Part shown: positions 48,921-60,800 of the stretch, in pieces
Layout: each line of letters starts with the position of its first letter
Numbering within the stretch: position 1 is the stretch's first letter
From: Schistosoma mansoni
Lineage: Eukaryota > Platyhelminthes > Trematoda > Strigeidida > Schistosomatidae
Assembly: GCF_000237925.1 (NCBI RefSeq)
Contig: NC_031497.1
Location: forward strand, 19,799,828 to 19,863,827
Reading direction: 5' to 3'
Length of the DNA: 64,000 nt
Notes under the pieces: model-generated
Told to the model about the DNA's origin: nothing
Databases searched by the model: none
What the model saw: the letters and a program-made list of their open reading frames with translations, nothing else
Translations under genes and position numbers: made by a program

Positions 48921-51379
48921 GTGATCTCCCAAGAAGAACAACAACGATAATTGGTTTCTAAAATAAGTGCCTTTTAAAGTTTTATAGATGATATACACTG
49001 AGCAGCAAGACAAAGAGGTCTGTGTATTATTGCACCAAACAACATTTTACAAAATCCAACTTCAGTAAATACAATAAAACCTTAGCACGTTTGGACACAA
49101 ACAATTCTAAAAGATATACTCAACGAGAAAAATATACCAGTGATTTTTTTGTATCTAGAAAATAGCGATACTCCAGGAGATTACTTTTACTGAAATAAAT
49201 TCAATTAAAGCAGAAACAGTAGAATTGATGCGTAATAAAACGATCAATACTATAAAATATACCCAGAGGTAAACTACCTGTCTTCTATCTTGAGGTTTAG
49301 GGTTGTGTTTTTGGCAGTAAATACCCCCCAGAACAAATAGTTCTGTTAAAATCATTAATTTTATTAGACACACACTGTCTGAATGCGCTCAATGTCGCAT
49401 CTGCACCAAATCACAAGTGGGTACGTCATGCTAAACATGCCTTTCAGCCGTTAGCCGGCTTAGATCAAACGCTTCTAGATATACCGATAGCCTTACAAAT
49501 ACATCTTTGAACCTCTTCGCTCCTGACTTCCAACTTGATTTGGTTGTCATACTTCGGTTATAAAGATGCTACATGAAGAGGCATCGTCAAACTCCGAATA
49601 CCTGAGACATCTTTAATGATTATCCTTCTTAAAATTTATTAAACGTATAATATCTATCACTTCCGAGCAGCTTTCTGTCTGTTTAGTGAGCAAGTTATGC
49701 GTGAAAGTGGACAATAATTGGTGTGGATTCCATTTTAGCAATCCAAAGCTATCTCCTGTCTCCAGTGAACACACTAATGTTGCGCACTAGCAGTCAAATA
49801 AAATATATATGAAATACAGTTAGAAATTGAAATAAAATCCTTTGAAAGTAAGTATACACTCAACAAATGAACGAAAAAAACTATCTGTTGCGTACATATT
49901 GTACATTGGTGGAATATTGCATCCTGTTTAACCTTGTAGTGCACTGAACAAAATTAAGTAAACAGGTGAATGATATTATTTCAGTAAGTGAGTATTAAAG
50001 AACTTTGGCAAATCCTTTTGATGTTTCGAAATAACTGACCACGTAGACTCATAAAAACTAATTTGATATTCTTATTGCCATTTGCTGTGAGAGGAACATT
50101 TCTATCTACTTTTTCATACATATGTATCAAAAGCGTTCCAGTTCATTTTAATAATTCTAGTCGGAATAAACTTATTTCAAAACAGTTACGCGGCTGACGA
50201 TGTGCTTTTGGGGTTGATATGTACCTTAAATTTATTGAACCATGCGACTGTGGGATGTAAGGTACAGTTCGTTTATCTTAATGAGACCTGTTTTGGACTA
50301 TGACTTCGAGATCGTGGTTCATAAATACTCTTAGCTGGCTATGGTCGTTAAACCAATAAAATCCCTTCAACTGCGATGCCATATAAATTAGTATACATCA
50401 CTGTATTAGAGTTTTTTGTCAGTGGTCATCGACCAGCTAACTAATGGAGAGATCTAAAATTACATGTTACCTGTCGTAATGGTACTTATGTTTCTCTATT
50501 TAAAGCTCTGCAGCCGAAGATTTTCATTGGAACTGTTACTATCTTCCAGTTCAAAATCTCCCTTTCAAAAATTATTAGATTGTAGTTCAGTTCTTCCATA
50601 CATACACTCTGGTATCTATTACGTCCCACTGCCAAAAGTGTGTTAACAATATTATTTGAGGTGTTCACGTTTCGCTTCCGCTTATGATGTTTGGAACTCG
50701 GTCTTCTGTGGTCATTTAGTTTTTAATGTAACCCTATGCTGGTGGTTTACTTGTGCGTTAATATGAAATGTAACAACTTAGTAAAACTTCAGATTAACTT
50801 TTTTATGGTGTTTCATGTCCGTTTAATCTCAGTACAATATTGGGTAAATAACGTAGTTATCATAAGATTCTTTTTTTTCTCACAGCCAGCCTATAGAATA
50901 ATTTAGAGAAATACAGTAGAGTATGTAAATCTCAGTTACAGTAAATTAACGAATTCGTCGAAGCAAAATTATATACGCCCTTAAACAAAATGCTCTTTTA
51001 AACAGCTGTAGCTCCATTTCTCTATTTTCAAACCAAGCGGCTTCATTACATAATGCAATCAAAGGTCCTTACATGATTTCACTTCAGTTGTATCTGAATC
51101 AACAACTGAAAAACATTCGCGTCACTAAATAGAGATTCTCAATGTAGATCCTTAAGTTACAGTATCCAAATCGAGGTTTATCACACCCATAACCAAGCGT
51201 GTATACTGTCCGTTCAGTACAATGTAAATGCCGAAAACCCACTTCTTTTAAGGCATGTATAGTCTTATCAATTGGGGTTTGGTCTTTTACTGAATGTTTC
51301 TGTTACCAAAACAAAGGCAAATTAAATATGTTATTGACAAGCTGCTTGGTTAAATGGTTAAAATTAAATAACTAAGTAA
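48921..51379. other. Spacer, nothing supported
   Basis: No gene recognised. A minus-strand ORF at 49373-49155 with a hydrophobic start was examined and not accepted. The rest is AT-rich non-coding sequence. Confidence 0.4.
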
Positions 51380-51401
51380 TACTTCCATATCAATCAATGA
51401 G

Positions 51402-52409
51402 TTACAACGTAGAACCTGGTACGTATGTACATCGGTTCAAGGTTCTTTTTATTTATTTATTTATTTAAACACATAAATATTGGTACAAGGAAGCACCAGA
51501 TAAATATGCGCCTCACAAATCTCATTCGATTTGTGTGAGGGCTGTGATACTGCCCAGGTGCCCAGACTGAAGCAGGTGGTTTTCTTAAGGGGCCACACCC
51601 GGAGCCTTTGACCTAAAGGTCCAACCCACAAGGCAGTGGAGCATCGTAAGGAGATGCAGTCCCATGGTAGCCGGTGACCAACAGTTGGTTCATACGCCAT
51701 TCGATCCTTCAGGATACTGGAGTCCATGTGCACCATTGGTTTGAAATCAGGGTTTTCCAACTCCCCTAGGTGGATCCTCCACATCCACCAACCCAGTTAA
51801 AGCGCCGGACATTCGCTTTTCGTCCTCTCACTTTTGTGAACAACACCGGTGCCACGAGAAGGCAGTGAGTAGGACTTCCCTGGCAGAGGCTATATATTCG
51901 CGTGGCCATATGAGAGCATTTCGAGAGGGAGAGCAGACTCTCCCCACTCTCGGCCGTACCAGGGCATATGGGGGCGGTTCAAGGTTCGGCGACATGTGTT
52001 TGGAAACAGTGACGATAGTTAATTTTAGTGTTACAACCTTGAAACACCGACTTCGGTGTCTTGGTTACGTACCACTAATCAGTCAGTGTATGACTATGGC
52101 GCAACACTGTGGCTTGAGATGTTATCAGAAATGTCTCAGCATAGGAGCTAGTGAAGACCCTGCTGTAACATTCTTTTACTTTCTTCATAAGAGTGAGAGT
52201 AACTTGAACTGAAATTCCTTCTGGTTGTATTTTTCTCGAGTGAATTGTTTATCCCATTATACTTAATTTTTATTTCACTTATACACCAATTTTTGTCCAT
52301 TGTTTTTTTAGTACACCTTTCTCTGTCTCTTCACATTTTCATTGTGTGGCGTATATATATATTTGTACCCCTTTGTACCAATGTTTGTCTTTAGATAAAT
52401 AAATAATAT
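51402..52409 (+). mobile_element. LINE 3' end interrupted by a 529-bp insertion
   Basis: The left part (51402-51445) and right part (51988-52409) are + strand LINE sequence. The right part encodes a broken C-terminus (VTTLKHRLRCLGYVP corresponding to TLKHWLRWLGHVARI at 2713-3460). It shares the 3' UTR of that copy, including gagagtaact, ttctctgtctc and the final gtaccaatgttt..aaataaataa tail at 52377-52408. The interruption is the element at 51446-51974. Confidence 0.8.
51446..51974 (-). mobile_element. ~0.53-kb non-LTR-type repeat, full copy with target-site duplication
   Basis: A 529-bp minus-strand element whose 3' end is a tail of AAAT repeats (left edge, 51446-51470) and whose 5' end is at 51974. 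A 13-bp direct repeat, cggttcaaggttc, lies at 51433-51445 and 51975-51987. This is a clean target-site duplication and shows insertion by target-primed reverse transcription. The 5' region folds into a GC-rich hairpin (51922-51933 with 51938-51952). A minus-strand frame of 107 codons (51784-51461) is open. The 3' tail matches that of the LINE at 2713-3460, so it may be mobilised by that LINE. Confidence 0.88.
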
Positions 52410-54468
52410 CGGTTGACATGTTCTCTGACGAAATCCTGAATTTTGATGAAAGTGCAGACATATCTTACACTTTCATAATTTAAGGCTGTGCTGTAGTGTT
52501 TATTTTGCCATATGATCTTATTTTATGTACACCGAAACCATCCATTCACTCATACGTTTTCATTCACTTAGTTCTCTTAACTTATGTGAACTCTTCAAAT
52601 CCTGTTTAATTATTGCGTAACCTATATTATCAATCTTTAATTTCAGTAATATGTAAACCTTTCATAACCTCTAATATTACCACATAATCTATCTTATCTG
52701 TCTACGAGCCTCATTTGATTAATGCATCACCCACTATCTATGCTGTAATGTTCGTGTCTGTCGACACTTTATTTGAAAATGAGTAACTGGTTAATAGTTT
52801 TCCGGATTGGCACTGGTCATAAAGGGTGGGTGGTTGATAAAATATTGCCATTGATACGAAAAGTTTATTTGGCATTTGTCTTTATGATTTAGTAAGCTAA
52901 GTTTAAGCACTTAGGAGGACGAGTTTATGTACTGCTAGGCTCCGTGCTGCTTATTAGCTTTTAAATGTTTTCGCTAAAGATAGTTGATGCAAAATTACAG
53001 ACAAGTGTCCTATCGTCAATCTCTTCTACGCATTATTGTTATGCAGTGATCATTCATGTTAATGTTGGATATACAGCTTTCACAAAAGTTTGTCTTTGAG
53101 GCTGTTATCGTGCATTAGCTAATGTCTACTGCATATTCCATATGCCAGTTCATCATCTGACTGCTTAAATCAGGAATATATCAAGTCTAACTCACTGTAC
53201 TAACATACAACATCAGTACATAAAACCACCGGATAGTAATTTAAATAATATAACCCGCTAAACGTTAATAGTCGAGTAACAGTTGTAGGTACCATGGCTT
53301 AGAACAAATTGTCGCAACGCAGACGCGTTCATGAAGATATATTAGTTTGTCTCTTATCTCTATGTTTCTATTCATTTTGTTATTTTTCGTTAATCTTTTC
53401 CTTCTGTGAAATTAGATGTGGAGCTGTAAACTGATGCATTATTATGTGATGTTTATATATCTTGTCTTTTAAACTTCAGCAACTCTGTTAGTGTTCATTA
53501 TTTCCCAAATTTCCTACACTTATCTAATGCTTCATTATTGTTTAGAATTTACACTTAATCTGAAAGTCTAAATATAGTTCATCATTTTTTAGTTTAATGC
53601 CTTGTTTATTTTTATAATGAAAAGTCTTAGAATTTTCATTGTATCTGTTGTAGTTGGCGTATTTCATGTTCTTATAGAAAAACTGCGAAAACTGATTAAA
53701 ATCAAGAATATCGGTACAGAGATTTATATATCTCATTGTAAATGATTTTGAACCGTACCGGTTAAGAATAGAGACAATTAATTCCTAGCACTTTAAATAA
53801 GTATAATCGATCAGTCGGCGGCTAATTTATATTAAAATTTAAATTTCATTTCAGTCTTGCGTCATATTCCATATATTTTTTGAGTGCCCTACCTATTTTC
53901 CTCTACGCTTTCTTTGCCGTTTAATTCCTCTACACAATTCCACATTTTATCCACGCGATTGGGTTATAATTATTACCTCAGCCATCCAGACAATATTTAT
54001 CCAACTATGCATCACATTTTGCGTGATTTATTCTATTACATTGATTACAACTTGATATCTTACAACGGTTTGTCTGCCCCTTTTCCTAAATTACCTGTTA
54101 AATTTACAAATGACATGAACCAGATGTATTTACACCTTAACTGATACGAATGTCCACATTTTTAACATTGTTTAATTTAATAATCCATATTTACTTAATT
54201 TTACCCACTGTAACACAAAGATTATAGGTGTATAAAGCTGTAGAACCTAATGACAAGGTTACTGAAAACTGTTTTTAAACAGTGCATAGGGATCTTGAAA
54301 TTCTTAATTTGTGGCAAGTGTATGGCTTTTCATCACCTATCAAAAGAGTAATTCTTATCCTCATAACCTGTTTTAAAACAAGTTTTTTTTACGGAATCTT
54401 TCTCTTAAGATCTAGCGATCATATGATTTTACCATCTGTAATACATTAATCTTCCGTTTATTTTCTTT
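52410..54468. other. Spacer upstream of URM1
   Basis: AT-rich. An 86-codon ORF at 53884-54144 follows an atttcag acceptor-like site but has no recognisable domain; I do not call it a gene. Confidence 0.4.
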
Positions 54469-54471
54469 CAG
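54469..54471 (+). promoter_or_regulatory. Splice acceptor immediately 5' of URM1
   Basis: A pyrimidine tract and cag (cgtttattttctttcag, ending 54471) lie 14 nt before the URM1 ATG. It can be a 5' UTR intron acceptor or a spliced-leader trans-splice site; trematodes use both. Confidence 0.6.
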
Positions 54472-54485
54472 ATCATAGCAATTAA

Positions 54486-54773
54486 ATGAGACTTGATATT
54501 GAATTTTCCGGTGGGGCTGAACTTTTGTTCAACAAGCAAAAAGAATATCAAGTTGACTTACCACCAACAGTGGTTCGACTAGGTGATTTGCTTGTTTGGT
54601 TGGAGAAAAATCTTTTACAAGAACGTCCTGAACTTTTCTTACAAGGGAAAAGCGTTCGACCCGGAATTCTCATTTTAATCAATGATGTAGATTACAGTTT
54701 ATTGGGTGAGAATGATTACATTTTGAAGGAAATGGACAAAGTTATATTTATATCTTCATTGCATGGTGGTTGA
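54486..54773 (+). CDS. URM1: Ubiquitin-related modifier 1
   Basis: Complete 95-codon frame in one exon. URM1 is a beta-grasp sulfur carrier. Its C-terminal Gly-Gly is activated by an MOCS3/Uba4-type E1 to a thiocarboxylate that supplies sulfur for 2-thiouridine in tRNA, and it also conjugates to proteins. Family landmarks are FSGGAELLF (residues 6-14), [20 protein letters not shown] (43-62), [12 protein letters not shown] and the terminal SSLHGG, with the essential GG at residues 94-95. The length is close to the usual ~100 aa, and all blocks align without gaps to animal URM1. The start is fixed by the acceptor 14 nt upstream. It is convergent with BBS5; the two stop codons are only ~90 bp apart. 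Confidence 0.95.
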   Translation: MRLDIEFSGGAELLFNKQKEYQVDLPPTVVRLGDLLVWLEKNLLQERPELFLQGKSVRPGILILINDVDYSLLGENDYILKEMDKVIFISSLHGG

Positions 54774-54814
54774 GGTTATACACAAGAACACTCTTGACAT
54801 ATATGTAATATTTT

Positions 54815-54820
54815 TTTATT
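54815..54820 (-). terminator. BBS5 poly(A) signal
   Basis: AATAAA on the minus strand, 46 nt downstream of the BBS5 stop. It falls inside the probable URM1 3' UTR, so the two convergent transcripts probably overlap. Confidence 0.6.
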
Positions 54821-54865
54821 ATTTGTAAAAATGATCAGGGTTATGATAAATTCTTGTGATGAAAG

Positions 54866-57800
54866 TCATTTGTCTTTTTTCTTTTCTGGCATTATCTTCC
54901 ACAGGTCAGAAATAGTGTAGTTTTCTGGTAAACGTTCGACAGCAAGGCCAAGGTCTTCGTTGTACACTGGCTCCCTGTCTCTTAGCTTGGTTCCATCCGC
55001 TAGATAGACCTTTGTAAAATGTAAACAATAGCGGGGTTTTAGTGTTAAAATTTTGTCGTGTGGAATAAATTTGTGAGCATTTATTTGTTTATCTCTGTTA
55101 GCTTCAAGTACCTGTATTAGGTAACAGCGGCAAATGATACTGCTGCGGTAGAAAAACGAATATTTTTGTAAGGGATATAGCTACTGAAATGATAATCATC
55201 TTGATGAAATAGAATCTCAATGGTCTAAATGTCAGTTCCAACTTGCTCATTAGTCCAATATCAAACTACCTTTAATTGAAACAATTCCTTAATGTAATGG
55301 GTCTTTGCCATACGTGTTTACGACCCATTGTGCGAATTTGTGTGTTATTACTGAATTTTGTCTGATTTTGATCGTAAAATTGCGTACGAGACATGAGATT
55401 ATAGGAAGTTCTTGTGTATCCGAATAACTAGATTTGGAGGATTGGACATTACTAATACACGAACCTGTTTTTACTCCCATGTTATTGAAGTGGGTATACA
55501 AATAATCCTAATGGCCGTTGGACAGGGATGGTTGGTGGATATGTTATGGTTAGTACGATAACTTCATGGTACTACTTATACAGCAGTCTTAACACAGTTA
55601 CGGGAAATAGACTTGGGGAATAAATATTCTGCTTATCAGTCTTTAGGATGTTTAAGTCTTAAAATGTACGAGCTATATATTTTGCAAACCAATATTTACT
55701 GGAAAAAAAATCACTTAATGGAACTTAATATATTTAACGACTTACTGAGAGAATATCACAGTGATCTTCAGTAGTTCGACCTCTAGATTCATCTATGTCT
55801 TCATTTATTTTCTTCATCTATGGTTAAGAAAACAATAAAGTTCCACAAAAAAAATCCATGGATAGAATATTAGCCAATGGAAATGTTTTGTAAAGAGGAA
55901 TTGAATGAATCGAATATTCTAATGTGAAGATGCCAATGGAATACAATCATGTTCCAGATACAGCTAAGATAGATGCGAAAAAGTCAATCAACATAATAAG
56001 AGATCGAGGAGCTTCCTTTACAGAGGCGGCACATCAAATTGTGGTTACATTGTCAACCAGTTTGTCGTATGCAATGTCAGCTCGATTTCCAGCTGTTAAT
56101 CTAAATAAACAGATCATTTAGCGCATACGACATGACAGTTAAAGTATCTTACCAAATTCGAGTCCTTTAAATGTACTAATTTCCCCTCTGAGTTGATGCT
56201 CTGAAAAAAGAAGCGTCTTAATCGATTGAAAATCGAACACTTTGTTGCACAAATTCAACAACAGAACAGAAAGAATAGGGAATTAGCAATACGTACCAAA
56301 CTGGTCGTAGAAGATTACGAAAACAGATCGATACTAGACTATCTACATGGGATAGCACATAATTTGAATCTGCAAATATGAACATGTTAAACTGTGTTAC
56401 GAGAGTTTTGTAATTTAAGTAACATTTACATCTACATTAAATTGATACTACCCTCTCTTGATGCTCTGTTTTGATGTACTATATTCAGTCAGTTAATGTA
56501 TTGCTGGGATTATTTTATTGTATTAAGAAATCACCCTTTTAGGTTGAGTTATCAATGTGTCAGAATTTCAAATGTTTATGTCGCTTACCTACTTACACTT
56601 CTTACCCCACATAGTCTGTCGTAAAATATGAATAGTACATAATTTCCAGGACCAAAATAAGGTTGCGTTATGATCGAAAAAGGTAAATATCCACTTAAGA
56701 GTATGAGAAAGATGAATGAATTGAACACATTTAGGTGATAAACACAAATGACTAAAAATTAAAAACGTTAAAACAAAGTATCACTAATGAGTCGACTTTG
56801 TGTGGAAAATCACATAGTGTAATTACATCTTGAATATGACGCTTTAAGACATGTAGGTCAGGTTTGATTTGTTGAACCGCTTCAGTATTTTCAACAAAAT
56901 CATTGACAAGATGCTGTTGTAACGTAGTTGGATTTTTGATTTATTCTAGCTAAGCTGAAAGAATGTCTCAACATTTCTGCCTGTCAAACGCAAATCTGAG
57001 TATGATTTTAACTGGGATAAATGATAGTCTGACTTGTATGGATACTTCATAATCCTGTGTTAATAATAATCACATGAGGTGCACCGAATATTGTGGTGCA
57101 TGCAACCAATGTCGGTCGGAAGTGGAATACCTGGCAGTAGAAAACTGAGAAGATCGAGTTAAGGAGAATAGAAAGGAATTGTGAACTAAAAGAATCATAC
57201 AGAATGTGAAGGACAAATGATGGAAATTCTAAAATGAAGTATTGAATGTATGATACTCATATTTTAGCAAGATATTTTGTAACTTTGTATAAAACAGTAT
57301 ATTGATTGTTCCCACCTGAGTGTTCGTTCACTACAATATGTTCCATCTGTTCATCTAATTAATATTAAGTAAAACTTAGTCTTTTTGCTCTCGTTATGTC
57401 GAACGTCAAAAACTGACGGTATAAAAGTTCATTGAGTTTCGCTGAAGAGAATAAGGAACAATGTTTTCGGGAATACACCTAACGAAGAGTTCCGACTATG
57501 ACCTTTAAAAATTAAAATCGTCATATTTTTCACCCTTATTGTTCTTCATGTATTTCAAATTCATTCAAAAAATATAACCTAGGATGTAATTAGTCGACTT
57601 TACATACAATCGTTTCATTCGAAATTCTAATTAAATATTTTTTTCAAACAAATGGATACACATCCATTTTGTATACCATCACGTTTGCGCCGTAAATACT
57701 TAAATGTAATTAAGTCAACTACCTTTACATTTCTGATCACCTAAAGCTGACTAATAAATGTTTTCCGTTGGAAACCCAACACATACACACATCCTCTTAA

Positions 57801-60800
57801 ATAGATTACCCCCTAGCTGTTCAAGATAGACGTACGGGATAATAAGACTTGGGTAATAAGGATGAAAATTTTTATCGAATTAGAGAAATTACAGTATTTA
57901 CTGAAAGTAGGCTCTTTGCCATACGTTTGGAAAATAAAATTTGATCGGCTGTAAGATATAGAAACAGAGGGTAAATCAAACACGTTTCAAACACTTAAAG
58001 ATATATATATATATATTCATCCCATGTTTACATACATTTTGTATTGTTTCATCTGTTGCTTGACCAGTAGTGATTCCAAAAACAGGATTTTTCCAATAAA
58101 TGCTATGTAAACTACCAAGTTGCTTTGCTACTTTTTTGAGACGCTCGCGTGGATCTATTCGAAATCCAAGAAGATAAGATCCTGCCTGTAAACAAAACAA
58201 AATACAGACGTTGTTGTTGTTAAGTAACCATTGTGACTAATTCATTGCTGTGCTGTGAACTGAAATTCTTGCGTTATACTAACCTAAAACTCAGTGTTAT
58301 TTTTCATATCTCAATAGAATAATTTTTACAGGATTGAAAACTCTGCATTTAAGAATAGAAAGGTGTTTTAACGTAAACTGATGCATGATTTTACCGGGAA
58401 TTTACGCTACTGTGTCTAGGTGTTATCATAATCTACAAGTATGAGTCGTTAATTTGTTGGCCTATCCATTTAGCAATAAACGTTTTCATGCATATAGGTT
58501 TCGGTGTCGAGAAACTGATGCTTTACTGTTTAGCTCAAACAAAGGGAAAAATCGGGTAATAAGACGGTGTATTTCGTACAGAAAATTACAACTGGGAGGT
58601 ATTCTAGGTTGTGAACTACACACAAGTTAATTCACAAATCAAATAAGACCATACGTATTTGGAAATGGGAAGGCATGAGACATTCGGAATAAAAACGTAA
58701 CCAAGACTGTATATATTATGTTTCTTTAATATTAGGTTTTGATAGGGATAGTGAGATTTGATATGAATACGTGTATGTTTGGTAATAAATATTTTAATAA
58801 ATTAACTAATAAGTGATTCCTAAATTTTTATGGATATTTAATCAAAATAATATCCATGTAGTTTGAAAATTCCCGTAGAATATTTAAAAACGAAGAATAT
58901 TGCTGCAGATTATCATTTTCAATGACTTATTTATCAGGCTTCATAATTATAAATCCAAAACTAAGATTTTTTGTTACAATAGAAGAAGGATTACAGTTAA
59001 TTAATCAATATTGTAAGTTTAAAATGACAAACTTTGGGTTGACTCCTTCTTCAACCGTACAAATTACTAACATAATAAGGCGACATGACTGGTATTCCTG
59101 AGAAGAGGTCATACATCAAGGCAAGAAAGATTAATTTTTGATCAAGATGATGAAGTCTAATCTCATTCAAAACAGATGAGTGAACTATAGGAATTATTGT
59201 GTCAGATTTGTTGTCACAATGATAGTGACGGCAATAATAATATTAAGAAAAATTAATAATTGGAGTACCGTGTAAAATAAGAAAAGTGAGCGTATGATTG
59301 GGGATAAGACAAACCTCTCAGAAGGGAGTGGAAATAATGGTGAAGGTGGGAGACACAAATGGAACCAAAAATTAAACGAAAACTTCTCAACAATACCAAT
59401 GGTGTTGTTTTAGTGTGTTAGTAATTTGTAAGGTTTAAGAAGCAGTCAACCCAAAGTTTGTCATCTTAAACTTACATGGATTCATTCAACTGTAATCTTT
59501 CTTCTGTTGTAACAAAAAAATGTTAGTTTTGGACCTATAGTTGTAAAGCCTGATAAAGAAGTTATTGAAAACGATTATGTGCCATAATACTCTTCTTTTT
59601 AACGTTCATAAGTCTTCACATAAGCATCTGTTTCTCATAGTGAATCTTTATCGATCGAGATGGTGAGATGTATTACGTATGCTCATTTACCGACTACCTC
59701 GATGTGCGGTAATGGCTGGTGCAGAAGTAGGTTTGAAGAGAGTTAGGAGTGACCAAACCAAGACACAGTTTCGGTTCGTGAAGGCACTGAGTTTTGGAAT
59801 AAACCATATAGGCAGGTATACACTAGCTGATTGTCGTCTGGGTGGTTGTTGTAACCAATGATTAATGACTTTCAGTGACATGGGTCAAAATATTCTTAAC
59901 TGTTGTAAGTGCACTAGCTCTTTGTCTTCCCTCAGATTCTGAGCCTCTGAATTCCTCATAACTTTTCTTATTTCGCGGATTGATGTTTTTATGAATCGCA
60001 ACTTCAATGACTAATTATGTCTAATTCCGCCAACTTTATTTCTAACTCTGCTACACCAAGATTTACCCTGACAGTATTATCGTGCAGTACTAATGAGGCT
60101 TGGAAAATTTAACCTGTGTACGCATGTGTCAAGTTCTACATCGTGTTGATTGAATGTCGGTATTTCTATCATTAAAACGGGGCTTCTAGATGAACAGCTA
60201 GGTATTGTTAAATACTCAGTAACTAAACACTACGGTTAGTCGTGTATTGATTACAGTTAGTGAGTTTCATTAGATAATAACGTCCAGCCATAATGAACCC
60301 TACGGTTCTTTATTACGGCCGTAGTAGGCGGGTATGTGAGCCAACATTATTCGTATCAACTTCAATCGAAGAGATAAAATCAGTTCTATGGTAAAAGAAA
60401 ATTATTTCGACCTTTTTTAAAGAACCACCTATATATATAATATTAAAACGTACTGACTTTACTGACCTGCCGTGCAGTTTGAATTACGAGTGCTTCTCCA
60501 AACTTAGAGTTTCTGGTTGTAATCATTTGCTGAAGTAAGAATTTTAGTATTTTTCGACATAATTACTATCTGCAGGAAAGGGATGCTAATATTGAAGTTC
60601 CCGTTAATTATAGATGTCCAAACAAGTCGAAGATTTGTTACAAACAACTTCCCTAGATTCCCCTTGATAATTTATCTACTTCTGAAATTCAAGTACTTGA
60701 TCAGATGAAAGATTCCATACTCCATCTATCTCATCAAACAAATTTTCTAATGGCAGTAACATAAGAAGGTTTCCTTTCGTTAGTGTCCCACGAACCCGCA

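Noticed and set aside
49155-49373. Minus-strand ORF with hydrophobic start, then an in-frame GT (micro-exon-gene-like first exon)
   Set aside because: The true ATG leaves a weak signal peptide of about 15 residues, there is no chain of following micro-exons, and the next 300 bp on that strand run into LINE sequence.
53884-54144. 86-aa ORF upstream of URM1
   Set aside because: AT-rich with no recognised domain and no donor or downstream exon; the URM1 acceptor is 330 bp further on.
59640-59960. Possible LINE-type 3' repeat in BBS5 intron 7
   Set aside because: It has the look of a dispersed repeat, but no second copy exists in this window to support the call.
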